Below are positions 26,734-34,300 of a stretch of 34,809 nt of DNA, one piece after another; within the stretch, counting starts at the first letter, position 1, and every line of letters begins with the position of its first letter. The notes under the pieces are model-generated. The model was not told the origin of the DNA. It made no database searches and was given only the letters and a program-made list of their open reading frames with translations. The position numbers and the translations under genes were made by a program. Source of the DNA: Candidatus Sulfotelmatobacter sp. (lineage in GTDB: Bacteria; Acidobacteriota; Terriglobia; Terriglobales; Acidobacteriaceae); contig JASHOT010000221.1 of assembly GCA_030040965.1 (NCBI GenBank), positions 1 through 34,809 on the forward strand, written 5' to 3'.

Positions 26734-28014
26734 ATGTCCGCAACCATGATGACCGTTGCCCTCAGCGAATTGTTAGGCGCCACCGTCTATGACCCGTCTG
26801 GCGCCCCGAGTGGCCGTGTGCGCGAGGTCGCGCTCGCCCCGCAGGAGGACCGTTCGCGCATTGTCTCGCTCATCGTGAAAACTAAAGCCGGCAACCGTGT
26901 GCTGCCCTCTGCCGCGGTTTCCGCGATCAACGGTGGTGTCAAGGCCGCAACTCCCGCGGGCGAGTGGCCGGCCGCCAACGGCACCGAAGGATTATTTCTG
27001 CTCGAGCGCGACCTGCTCGATCAGCAGGTAATCGATATCAACGGGCGTAAAGTCGTTCGCGTCAACGATGTCGAGCTCAACATCGACACTCCCAAAACCG
27101 ACGCCCAAAAAGAGGGAACGCAGCCCCGCACCGTCGTGCGCGTTCATTCGGTCGATGTCGGCGCGCGCGGCGCCGTTCGCCGCCTGCTCCGGGGCGTAGC
27201 TCCGAAATCGGCCCTGCATGCCCTGCTTGGCCGGATTCCTCCTCGCACCATCCCCTGGAACTTCGTCGACGTCATCGAGACCGACCCCGCCCGCCGCGTC
27301 AAGCTGAAGATTTCGCACGAAGGCCTGGCCAAACTGCACCCGGCCGATATCGCCGACATTGTCGAAGAACTGGCTCCCGACGAGCGCCAGGCGGTTTTCC
27401 AGACGCTCGACGAAGAGACTGCTGCCGAGGCGCTCGAAGAAGTCGAACCAAAAGTCCAGAAGGCGATCGTCGAGTCACTGGATTCCGAGCGCGCCGCCGA
27501 GATCGTCGAAGAAATGAATCCCGACGCGGCCGCCGACCTGCTCGCCGACCTGCCTGAGGAACGCACCGAACAGATCCTCGTGCAGATGGAGCCCGAGGCC
27601 CAGCAGGACGTCGTGGAACTGCTCGAGCACAAGGAAGAAACCGCTGCCGGGCGCATGACTACGGAATTTCTAGCGCTGCCTGTGACTGCAACCGTGCAGA
27701 ATGCGATCGATTCCATGCGCGAGTTCGAAGGCGGAGTCGAGGCCGTCAGCACTATCTATCTCGTCGACTCCCACGGTACCCTAGTCGGCGCCGTGCCTTT
27801 AGCCCGCATCGTCCTTGTCCCTCCCACCGCGCCCATGCTTTCGTTGACGCAGGAGCCTCTGATCCTCTCGCATGAGGGCGTCGCCGACAACGAAGTCGCC
27901 GAACTATTCGATAAATACAACCTGCTCACTCTTCCCGTTGTCGACGAGCACAATAAGCTGACCGGCATCATCACCTCCGATGACGTAATCAGCATGCTGC
28001 GTGCCAAGCTGTAG
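26734..28014 (+). CDS. Soluble PRC-barrel / MgtE-N / CBS-pair protein, putative Mg2+ sensor
   Basis: A 426-residue protein with no membrane segment. Residues ~5-150 form PRC-barrel-like modules (LLGATVYDPSGAPSGRVREV, then LLDQQVIDINGRKVVRVNDV). Residues ~190-305 are an MgtE intracellular N domain, with HPADIADIVEELAPDERQAV and repeated acidic helices such as VEEMNPDAAADLLADLPEER. Residues ~310-426 are a CBS pair (TIYLVDSHGTLVGAVPLARI, LPVVDEHNKLTGIITSDDVI). In MgtE these two domains bind Mg2+ and gate the attached channel. Here the channel is absent and an Nramp-type transporter is encoded next (154-nt gap, same strand), so it may act in trans on that transporter (inference). The start could also be ATG 26746. 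Domain calls are strong; the role is a proposal. Confidence 0.88.
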   Translation: MSATMMTVALSELLGATVYDPSGAPSGRVREVALAPQEDRSRIVSLIVKTKAGNRVLPSAAVSAINGGVKAATPAGEWPAANGTEGLFLLERDLLDQQVIDINGRKVVRVNDVELNIDTPKTDAQKEGTQPRTVVRVHSVDVGARGAVRRLLRGVAPKSALHALLGRIPPRTIPWNFVDVIETDPARRVKLKISHEGLAKLHPADIADIVEELAPDERQAVFQTLDEETAAEALEEVEPKVQKAIVESLDSERAAEIVEEMNPDAAADLLADLPEERTEQILVQMEPEAQQDVVELLEHKEETAAGRMTTEFLALPVTATVQNAIDSMREFEGGVEAVSTIYLVDSHGTLVGAVPLARIVLVPPTAPMLSLTQEPLILSHEGVADNEVAELFDKYNLLTLPVVDEHNKLTGIITSDDVISMLRAKL

Positions 28015-28168
28015 GATCACTCCGATACCGCGGCCCCGCACAAATCGCTGGCAGGTGATTCCAAAAATAAACTTCAATCCTGCACTTTTTCTTTGGCCAG
28101 ATTCGCACTCTGCATTTATCCTGTGGCGTCGTCGATCGTAATTCGCTCCATTTTTATGTCTGTGAAAA

Positions 28169-29431
28169 GTGCGCATGAGGTTCCTGAGACGCTGGAAGAC
28201 CCGGATTCTGCTGTTCTTCGCCGTCGTCGGCCCGGGTTTTATTACCGCAAACGTCGACAATGATGCCGGCGGCATCCTCGTCTATTCCCAGGCCGGCGCT
28301 CAATTTGGACATCTTCTGCTGTGGACCATGATCCCGACCACGATCGCGCTGATCGTGGTGCAGGAAATGTGTGCCCGCATGGGCGCCGTGACCGGCAAGG
28401 GTCTGAGCGACCTAATCCGCGAAGAATTTGGCCTGCGCATCACTTTTCTCATGATGATCGGGATTCTGGTCATCAACTTCGGCAACGTCGTCACCGAGTT
28501 CATCGGCATCGCCACCAGCCTTGAACTCTTCGGACTGCCCCGCTTTGCTACCGTGCCAATCTGCGCCCTCATCGTGTGGGTCATCGTGGTTTACGGTCAG
28601 TACAAGAGCGTCGAAAAAATTTTCCTCGCCGCGTCTTTTTTCTATATAACGTACATTTTTGCCGGCGCGCTCGCCCATCCTGCCTGGATCGATGCCACCA
28701 AAGCCACCTTCGTCCCGCCAAAGCTAAGCGCCTTTCGCGATCAGGCTTACCTGTTCATGGTGATCGGTGTCGTCGGCACAACCATCGCTCCCTGGATGCA
28801 GTTCTACCTGCAATCTTCCATTGTTGAGAAAGGCGTGACTAAACGCGGCTACAATGCCTCGCGTCTCGATGTGATTGTGGGCTGCATTTTCACCGACGTC
28901 GTGGCCTGGTTCATCATCGTTGCTTGCGCCGCCACGCTTTGGATTCACGGCTTCCGCGACATTAAATTTGCGGCCGATGCGGCACAGGCTCTCAAACCAC
29001 TGGCGGGCGATTACGCGTACATCCTATTCGCCGTTGGATTATTCAATGCATCCCTTTTTGCCGCGTCGATCCTTCCGCTCTCCACGGCCTACACCGTTTG
29101 CGAAGGATTGGGCTTCGAGTCCGGCGTCGGCTTGAAATTCAGCGAGGCGCCGTTCTTTTACTGGCTCTACACCCTGCTCATCGTCGCCGGCGGCGCGCTT
29201 GTTCTCGTGATCCCCGCCCCCAGACTGGTCCAAATCGTTCTCTGGTCGCAGGTGCTCAATGGCGTTGTTCTGCCCTTCGTACTCATCTTCATGCTGCTGT
29301 TGATCAACAAGAAGGAATTGATGGGTGAGTACACCAACACGCGCTTGTTCAACGTGATCGCGTGGGTCACGACGGTTGTTGTCATCGGACTTTCAGTCGC
29401 GTGGATGTTTGGCTCATTCATCGGCGGATGA
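28169..29431 (+). CDS. Nramp-family transporter with Mg-type (NRMT-like) motifs
   Basis: A 420-residue polytopic membrane protein of the Nramp (SLC11) fold with about 11 hydrophobic helices. Family anchors are VVGPGFITANVDNDAGG in TM1 and the TM6 segment VVGTTIAPWMQFYLQSS. In Mn/Fe Nramps the ligands are DPGN (TM1) and MPH (TM6). Here they are DAGG and APW: the Asp is kept, but the Asn and the Met and His are replaced. As I recall, this is how Nramp-related magnesium transporters differ, by losing the soft Met ligand. With the MgtE-N/CBS protein next door, Mg2+ uptake is the best guess; Mn2+ cannot be ruled out from sequence. The start is GTG 28169 or ATG 28175; neither has a good ribosome-binding site. 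Confidence 0.9.
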   Translation: MRMRFLRRWKTRILLFFAVVGPGFITANVDNDAGGILVYSQAGAQFGHLLLWTMIPTTIALIVVQEMCARMGAVTGKGLSDLIREEFGLRITFLMMIGILVINFGNVVTEFIGIATSLELFGLPRFATVPICALIVWVIVVYGQYKSVEKIFLAASFFYITYIFAGALAHPAWIDATKATFVPPKLSAFRDQAYLFMVIGVVGTTIAPWMQFYLQSSIVEKGVTKRGYNASRLDVIVGCIFTDVVAWFIIVACAATLWIHGFRDIKFAADAAQALKPLAGDYAYILFAVGLFNASLFAASILPLSTAYTVCEGLGFESGVGLKFSEAPFFYWLYTLLIVAGGALVLVIPAPRLVQIVLWSQVLNGVVLPFVLIFMLLLINKKELMGEYTNTRLFNVIAWVTTVVVIGLSVAWMFGSFIGG

Positions 29432-29443
29432 CATCGCAGCAAG

Positions 29444-29659
29444 ATGCGCCCGGCCGTGCTCTGGATCGTGAACCCGCGTTCCCGACCCATCGCACTAGCC
29501 GCGGTGATCCTTCTGCTCACACTCGTCATCATCGGAAACTATCGCTGGGTGTCCGACATCATCGCTGGCTGTTTTCTCGGAATCTGGATAGGGTGGGCAA
29601 CCACTCAACTCGGGCAATCCCGGGAAGCAATGGAAACCGAAACGCAGATCGTAACGGGC
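29444..29659 (+). pseudogene. C-terminal remnant of a PAP2 phosphatase
   Basis: Directly after the Nramp stop, ~60 codons read like the end of a PAP2 (phosphatidic acid phosphatase type 2) protein: a hydrophobic helix, LVIIGNYRWVSDIIAG, then FLGIWIGWATTQL. The earlier KxxxxxxRP and PSGH motifs are absent, and Arg stands where the catalytic His of the last motif (HxxxD) belongs. There is no stop where a PAP2 protein would end. The frame simply runs on into the antisense of the Nudix and GAF genes as far as 30232. It is a decayed fragment; its 5' part must have been lost before or during placement next to the Nramp gene. The end coordinate is approximate. Confidence 0.55.
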
Positions 29660-30052
29660 TTAGAGCAACTTTCCTGCGGCCAAGTTCCGCACCAGCGTCA
29701 GATCGGCCTCAAGGAAATCATACTTCGGAAGATCTTTCGGCCAAGCCCATTGCACATCTTTGAAGATGCGATTCTCGATCTCTCCCTGAAACTCCCGCAC
29801 CACAAAGAATCGCAGTTCCACCATTCCGCCATTCGGATACTCGTGCTGAATTCGCGCCACTTCATCTCCAATCGTGGCTTGAATTCCCAGTTCTTCTTCG
29901 AGCTCCCGGCGCAGAGCGTCGCGCGGCTGCTCGCGCTCTTCGATTTTTCCTCCCGGAAATTCCCACTTCAGCGGCATCGTCTGATGGCGCGTGCGCTGGC
30001 AGACCAACAGCTTGCCATTCTGGACGATCAATCCTGCGACCACCCGTTTCAT
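29660..30052 (-). CDS. MutT-type Nudix hydrolase (NTP pyrophosphohydrolase)
   Basis: A 130-residue Nudix protein with a complete Nudix box at residues 35-57: Gly35, Glu41 and the REL-EEE-LG core at 49-56. The N-terminus KRVVAGLIVQNGKLLVCQR and the segment MPLKWEFPGGK are those of small MutT/(deoxy)nucleoside triphosphate pyrophosphohydrolases. These clear oxidised nucleotides such as 8-oxo-dGTP, or CTP/dCTP analogues. The start ATG overlaps the stop of the GAF gene in an ATGA, so the two are translationally coupled. It is the last gene of the btuF-like/GAF/Nudix operon. The exact substrate is not readable from sequence. Confidence 0.92.
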   Translation of the reverse strand: MKRVVAGLIVQNGKLLVCQRTRHQTMPLKWEFPGGKIEEREQPRDALRRELEEELGIQATIGDEVARIQHEYPNGGMVELRFFVVREFQGEIENRIFKDVQWAWPKDLPKYDFLEADLTLVRNLAAGKLL

Positions 30053-30534
30053 CGGCCGGCAGTTTCCAGTTTCTTTCCCACGACTTCGGCGCAGTGTTGC
30101 ACCAGTGCCTGGTGCTCCGGCGTAAACGCGGCAGGAAAGTGGCTGTCGATATCCAGTTCTCCTACCACCTTTCCATTCTTAAACACCGGCACCACAATCT
30201 CAGATTTCGTTTCCAGAGAGCACGCCAGATAGCGCGGATCTTTGCTCACGTCGTCGACCACCACCGTCTGTCCGCTTGACGCCGCCGCGCCGCAGATTCC
30301 CTGGTTCAGCGGGATCCTCGTGTGCGGGGTCATCGCCCCCTCAAAAGCGCCGAGAACCAGCATGGGCGGCTTTGCCCCGGGCTCGAGCATGTAGAACCCT
30401 ACCCAGTTATATTTCAGCATGCGGTCATGCAATAGCTTGACCATTTTCCGCATCAGATCCTGAGCGGTCGGCTCCGCTTGCGCCAGATCGCTGATTTCGT
30501 TTCGCACCTCTCCCAGTTTGTCGGCAACGGGCAT
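30049..30534 (-). CDS. GAF-domain protein resembling free methionine-(R)-sulfoxide reductase
   Basis: A 161-residue single GAF domain. It follows the fRMsr (YebR) pattern throughout: YNWVGFYMLE, LGAFEGAMTPHTRIPLNQGI, GICGAAASSGQTVVVDDVSK, YLACSLETKSEIVVPVFKNG and VVGELDIDSHFPAAF. E. coli fRMsr uses three cysteines. The catalytic one (in IACD) and the middle one (in GVCG) have counterparts here (YLACS, GICG). The first (ACTRI), as I recall the resolving one, is replaced by His in PHTRI. Substrate-binding Glu and Asp residues (SEIVVP, LDIDS) are kept. It may therefore still reduce free Met-R-sulfoxide with a different resolving step, or bind a ligand only. It precedes the Nudix gene with a 4-nt overlap. 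Confidence 0.87.
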   Translation of the reverse strand: MPVADKLGEVRNEISDLAQAEPTAQDLMRKMVKLLHDRMLKYNWVGFYMLEPGAKPPMLVLGAFEGAMTPHTRIPLNQGICGAAASSGQTVVVDDVSKDPRYLACSLETKSEIVVPVFKNGKVVGELDIDSHFPAAFTPEHQALVQHCAEVVGKKLETAGR

Positions 30535-30540
30535 GAGTAA

Positions 30541-30546
30541 ATCTTA
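30541..30546 (-). promoter_or_regulatory. Candidate internal -10 before the GAF gene
   Basis: TAAGAT on the minus strand ends 6 nt before the ATG at 30534, in the 14-nt gap after the BtuF-like gene. It matches four of six positions only. It could give a leaderless GAF-Nudix transcript besides read-through from upstream. Confidence 0.25.
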
Positions 30547-30548
30547 AC

Positions 30549-31406
30549 TCAGACAGCTTTGTGCAAACTTGTGGAAGACCGAACCTCGGTAATCTGCCGG
30601 ATTCCTTTCGTGCGCTCAAATATTTCCGGATGGATCGCCCATGCCAGAGCATCGAGTCCCGCCAGCAGCGTGGGCGCGGGCGTATTGAGGAACTCGTCCC
30701 GAATGCAGTAAACGCGCCCCGCTCGTGCCGCCGACGTCTCCTGCCAATTCCGGCCCGTGATATTTTTTTCCAGCGGAACCCGATCTCCCGCCCCGCACCA
30801 CGCCGCAATCAATACCTCTGGATCGAAGCCAGCAATCTGCTGTGCATCAACCTGACGCCCCGGCTCGCCGATGAACTCGCCGCCCGCGGCCTCAACCAGT
30901 TCCGCCACCCATTTCTGTGAAGCAATGATGGGTTTTCCCCACTCCTCGCAGAACACCCGCGGCCGAGCTGACTTGGCCATCCTTGCCTGGACCTCCCCAA
31001 TTCTTCTCCGCATTTCCACAATTACGGCTTGTCCCGCGTCCATTTTCCCAACCATCCCCGCAATCGTTGCGATATCAACATAGACATCCCCCAACGTCCT
31101 CGGCGCCAGCCCCAGAAATCGCACTCCAGCTTTGAGAATCTCTGCAACCGCTTTCTCCTGGTAAGGCACTGAAGCGATCACCAGATCCGGCCGCGCCCCG
31201 AGAATTTCCTCCGCATCGGCCGTCCAGGAATCGGAGAGAATCTTGCGCTGGCCGTCAGCGACTGCAGGCACAACATCCGCGCAATACCGAGTGCACGCGA
31301 CCACGCGCCCCAGTTCGCCAATCTCATTCAGGATTACCGTCGCGCTGGGCTGCAGACACGCAATTCGGCACGCTGTAAATGACGGAAGTGTAGAAGAAAG
31401 GCCCAT
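30549..31406 (-). CDS. BtuF-like (class III) cobalamin/siderophore-binding protein without signal peptide
   Basis: A 285-residue protein of the BtuF/FhuD periplasmic-binding fold. It has an N-lobe start (RIACLQPSATVILNEIGELG), VVACTRYCADV and a DLVIASVPYQEKAVAEILKA segment. A long linking helix is followed by a C-lobe with VFCEEWGKPIIASQKWVAEL, GRQVDAQQIAGFDPEVLIAA and RVYCIRDEFLNTPAPTLLAG. The family binds vitamin B12 or Fe-siderophores for an ABC importer. There is no signal peptide or lipobox: after 10 residues the protein starts directly at the first strand, and no upstream in-frame start adds one. It may act in the cytosol, or the annotated family role may not hold. No permease or ATPase gene is near. 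It heads an operon with the GAF and Nudix genes. Confidence 0.85.
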   Translation of the reverse strand: MGLSSTLPSFTACRIACLQPSATVILNEIGELGRVVACTRYCADVVPAVADGQRKILSDSWTADAEEILGARPDLVIASVPYQEKAVAEILKAGVRFLGLAPRTLGDVYVDIATIAGMVGKMDAGQAVIVEMRRRIGEVQARMAKSARPRVFCEEWGKPIIASQKWVAELVEAAGGEFIGEPGRQVDAQQIAGFDPEVLIAAWCGAGDRVPLEKNITGRNWQETSAARAGRVYCIRDEFLNTPAPTLLAGLDALAWAIHPEIFERTKGIRQITEVRSSTSLHKAV

Positions 31407-31453
31407 GCCTCGGAACGGGAGCAGAAAGACTTGGACCGCTTGGCAAAGATTGC

Positions 31454-33124
31454 CTAATGCAGACTAAGTGGCGTGGTCAAGCTTCCAACATGCCCACTCA
31501 GATTATCCCGCACCACAAACTTTACCTGATAGTCGCCCGGGGGAAGCTTTAGAGAATTCTTGTAGTACAGGCCCTCTCGTTTCAGCCGGGCCAGTCCGTC
31601 CGGGTTTACCTTCCCCTTCACGCTGTGCCCCTCTTTAACGACCGACGAACCGTTCCTGCTCGCTTCCCATATGAAGTCGACATTGACAGGGTGAGCGTCG
31701 GTTTCTCCGATTACATTCGACGCCGGCACAATCATGGCAAACTCGGCATTTCGATCCGTACCCGATTTGGCGGTGGCCTCGTTCCAACGCACCATTAACG
31801 GCACTCCTGTGCTGTCGAATGGGGACATGAGGGCGAAACTTTCATCCGCCTGCTGCGTCGATTCTGGATTCAGCGTGGTTTTTCCCACCAGGAATCCGGT
31901 GCGTGCGCGGACCCTCGCTCCTTCGCGATCTGTTTTGACCTGCAGGCTGCGCCATCCGGGCTTCAAATTCTGTGAATTACGGTAGTAGCCAAGAACGTAA
32001 TACGACGACGAATCGTCGACGGCCTGCGCAAACCCCCTATCTAGGTCGTTCCGGTTATAAAATGCACGTCCTCCGGTCATCTCCGCGAACACTTGAAGAT
32101 TATGCAAGGTCGCATCCAGTAAACGATTTCGCGCCGTCGCTTGATCAAGCACAGCTTGGCCAGATCCCACCGTGTTGTTGAACAGATCGTGCATCGGAGG
32201 CGGCCCATTGACAGTCTCGCTTGAACCAAGGCCGCGCACATCAATCGGATAGACGGAGATCTGGGCGTCATTGAGCGCTTCCATCGTGCGCTCATACAGC
32301 AACGCTAGCCTTGGGTCGGCCGGGCCGGGTGAGCCGGACTCCACATAAAAAGGAAAGCTGCCCGTCGCCCACACCAGAGACTTCCTTCCTGGCACCCCGC
32401 AGACTGACCACGCAATCGCCAGGAACGCTCGTAGTGTTCGATCAATGGCCTGCTCTTGCTGGAACTGTGCCTCTGTTTGTGCCGCGTCCTGTTCCAGATG
32501 CAAGCGTTCGGGTGACGAAGAAAAACTCTGCGGGCTCACCGCGAAACCCTCGGTCGCCGGTGTTTCACCCTTCATGTTCTTGACTATTGCAACCACCGAA
32601 GCCGGATCATCCATCAACCCCGACAACTTTTGCACGCCTTTTTCGGTGATGCGCATTAAGGCGACCGAGGTTGTCGCCTGAAGATTCTCGCTGAGGTATT
32701 TCAGGAGATATTCCCGCCCCGTTTCCTGATCTGAAAAGGGTGTATTGACTGCGTCCAAAACTACCATCGTGAGCGCAACCCGCTTATCTGCGTTGAACAG
32801 AAGATTCGTGTAGGTATTTGGCAGAGTCGACATGTTCGACGGTCGCGATCTGCTGGGCGTAACCTCCTCTAGAATCGCAATCTTCTGCTCGGCACGGTTT
32901 TCGAATACCTGAAAGTCGCTCTTCGTCAGGCCGTGTATATGGTTCCCTTTGTTGTCAGTGATTACAGTGGGCACCTGCACCATCGTGGTCTCGGACTTGA
33001 AGATTACAGGTTTCTGGGAATCGTCCGCCGGCCTGGCCAGGGCTGCCGGTCCGTTCCAACCCGCCAGCCAAATAGCTGGGATTAAGATCAAAGCCAGCGT
33101 GGAAATCCTTAGACGCAGGCGCAT
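31454..33124 (-). CDS. Exported VWFA-related domain protein (acidobacterial type)
   Basis: A 556-residue protein of the VWFA-related family typical of Acidobacteria (TIGR03436 style). A signal peptide (LALILIPAIWLAGWNGPAAL) is followed by the conserved FKSETTMVQVPTVITDNKGN and HIHGLTKSDFQVFENRAEQK. The VWA-like fold begins at LTMVVLDAVNTPFSDQETGR. The metal site is degenerate: D-x-N-T stands in place of D-x-S-x-S. GRKSLVWATGSFPFYV, MTGGRAFYNRNDLDRGFAQA and YYVLGYYRN follow. The last ~170 residues are beta-rich. It is presumably periplasmic or secreted, perhaps in protein-protein contacts; no function is established for the family. Promoter and ribosome-binding site (TTTGGAG) are well placed. 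Confidence 0.92.
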   Translation of the reverse strand: MRLRLRISTLALILIPAIWLAGWNGPAALARPADDSQKPVIFKSETTMVQVPTVITDNKGNHIHGLTKSDFQVFENRAEQKIAILEEVTPSRSRPSNMSTLPNTYTNLLFNADKRVALTMVVLDAVNTPFSDQETGREYLLKYLSENLQATTSVALMRITEKGVQKLSGLMDDPASVVAIVKNMKGETPATEGFAVSPQSFSSSPERLHLEQDAAQTEAQFQQEQAIDRTLRAFLAIAWSVCGVPGRKSLVWATGSFPFYVESGSPGPADPRLALLYERTMEALNDAQISVYPIDVRGLGSSETVNGPPPMHDLFNNTVGSGQAVLDQATARNRLLDATLHNLQVFAEMTGGRAFYNRNDLDRGFAQAVDDSSSYYVLGYYRNSQNLKPGWRSLQVKTDREGARVRARTGFLVGKTTLNPESTQQADESFALMSPFDSTGVPLMVRWNEATAKSGTDRNAEFAMIVPASNVIGETDAHPVNVDFIWEASRNGSSVVKEGHSVKGKVNPDGLARLKREGLYYKNSLKLPPGDYQVKFVVRDNLSGHVGSLTTPLSLH

Positions 33125-33145
33125 TACTACTCCAAAGTGGCGCTA

Positions 33146-33174
33146 ATTATATGAAAATCCGAAGTCTTCGTCTA
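33146..33174 (-). promoter_or_regulatory. Promoter of the VWFA-related gene
   Basis: On the minus strand, TAGACG (33174-33169, four of six to TTGACA), a 17-nt spacer and a perfect TATAAT (33151-33146) are followed by TTTGGAG and the ATG at 33124. The predicted leader is about 15 nt. This is the best complete promoter in the window. Confidence 0.6.
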
Positions 33175-33261
33175 TGCGAAAGAGGTCGCCAGATGCAGGA
33201 GTCCGCGAAAGTAACCCCACTTGCGGTGCAAAAGTCGCGACGAATGGCAGCGATTTGCGTT

Positions 33262-33267
33262 TATAAT
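33262..33267 (+). promoter_or_regulatory. -10 element of the glycosyltransferase gene
   Basis: TATAAT ends 9 nt before the GTG at 33277. It predicts a leader of two or three nucleotides and argues against any start upstream of it. No clear -35 is visible. Confidence 0.45.
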
Positions 33268-33276
33268 AAAAATCCC

Positions 33277-34254
33277 GTGCCCAAATACTCCATCGTCGTC
33301 CCGCTGCACAACGAGCAGGAGAACGTTACCGACCTCTACGACCGCCTCAAGGCCGTCATGGAGGCCCATGGTGAGTCGTTCGAAATCGTTCTCGTCGACG
33401 ATGGTTCGAGCGATCACACCTTCGCCATGCTGCGCGAAATCGCGGCCGTCGATAGCCGGGTCACCGTGGTCAAGTTGCGCCGCAACTTCGGCCAGACCGC
33501 CGGCCTCGCCGCCGGATTCGATCATGCGCGCGGCGAATACATCATCGCCATGGATGGCGATCTGCAGCACGATCCCAACGACATCCCGATCTTTCTCGAG
33601 AAAATTGCCGCCGGGTACGACATCGTCAGCGGATGGCGCAAGGTTCGCGTGGACAATTTTTGGCTGCGCCGCATCCCCTCCCGCATCGCCAACTGGATGA
33701 TGGCCAAAATCTCCGGCGTCGACATCCACGACTTCGGAACAACTTTCAAAGCCTATCGCCGCGACATCCTCGAACAAGTCCCGCTCTACGGCGAATTGCA
33801 CCGCTTCATTCCCGCGCTCGCCTCCTGGCATGGCGCCTCGATCTGCGAAGTGCCCATCCGCAACGTCAACCGTGAGCGCGGAGCATCGCATTACGGCATC
33901 ACCCGCACCTTTCGCGTCTTCTTCGATTTATTGACTATCCGTTTTCTGCTGCGCTATCTTTCGCGTCCGCTGCACTTTTTCGGCGGCCTCGGCATGATGA
34001 GCATCTTTGCCGGCAGCGGAATCGTTCTCTGGCTCGCCGCGGAAAAATTCCTTCGTCACGTTCCCGTCATGGCCGCCCACGGACCCCTCATGATGGCCTC
34101 TCTCGGCCTTCTGCTTGGCGGATTAAATCTTCTCGCCATCGGCCTGCTCGGTGAAATGCAGGTCCGCCACTATCACGAACCCAGCCGCCGCGCGCCCTAC
34201 TCAGTCGATCGCATTTTGCGCTCGCAAAACGAAGAACACAGCGTCTCGGAGTAA
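33277..34254 (+). CDS. Family 2 glycosyltransferase, polyprenyl-phosphate (DPM1/GtrB-like)
   Basis: A 325-residue membrane-bound glycosyltransferase that would transfer a sugar from a nucleotide donor to undecaprenyl phosphate at the inner face of the membrane. It opens with PKYSIVVPLHNEQENV. The GT-A motifs are DDGSSDHT (41-48), the metal-binding DGDLQHDP (93-100), DFGTTFKAYRRDIL and RERGASHYGI. Two transmembrane helices close the protein (IFAGSGIVLWLAAEKF and MMASLGLLLGGLNLLAIGLL), as in GtrB/DpsA. The frame is open back to 33151, but the GTG at 33277 begins exactly at the conserved N-terminus, gives the family length (~320 aa) and stands just downstream of a TATAAT. The upstream extension has no family character. 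Confidence 0.93.
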   Translation: MPKYSIVVPLHNEQENVTDLYDRLKAVMEAHGESFEIVLVDDGSSDHTFAMLREIAAVDSRVTVVKLRRNFGQTAGLAAGFDHARGEYIIAMDGDLQHDPNDIPIFLEKIAAGYDIVSGWRKVRVDNFWLRRIPSRIANWMMAKISGVDIHDFGTTFKAYRRDILEQVPLYGELHRFIPALASWHGASICEVPIRNVNRERGASHYGITRTFRVFFDLLTIRFLLRYLSRPLHFFGGLGMMSIFAGSGIVLWLAAEKFLRHVPVMAAHGPLMMASLGLLLGGLNLLAIGLLGEMQVRHYHEPSRRAPYSVDRILRSQNEEHSVSE

Positions 34255-34269
34255 TTTCCATCCTCAATC

Positions 34270-34283
34270 GGCGGATATCCGCC
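34270..34283. terminator. Palindrome between convergent genes
   Basis: GGCGGATATCCGCC is a perfect 14-nt palindrome in the 46-nt gap between two convergent genes. It can form a 5-bp GC stem with an ATAT loop but has no T-run. It could be a weak bidirectional terminator or a protein site. Confidence 0.3.
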
Positions 34284-34300
34284 CCCGTTGTCCAAGCGTA

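Noticed and set aside
27144-27752. Ser-rich 202-codon frame antisense to the MgtE-N protein
   Set aside because: Composition is an artefact of the Glu/Asp-rich sense strand; no motif or start signal.
29683-30232. Continuation of the PAP2-like frame as one 262-residue protein
   Set aside because: Beyond ~29650 the frame is the antisense of the Nudix and GAF genes and has no similarity to anything I recognise.
33151-33276. N-terminal extension of the glycosyltransferase to 33151
   Set aside because: The extension has no family similarity, its start lies inside the divergent VWFA promoter, and a TATAAT sits just before GTG 33277.
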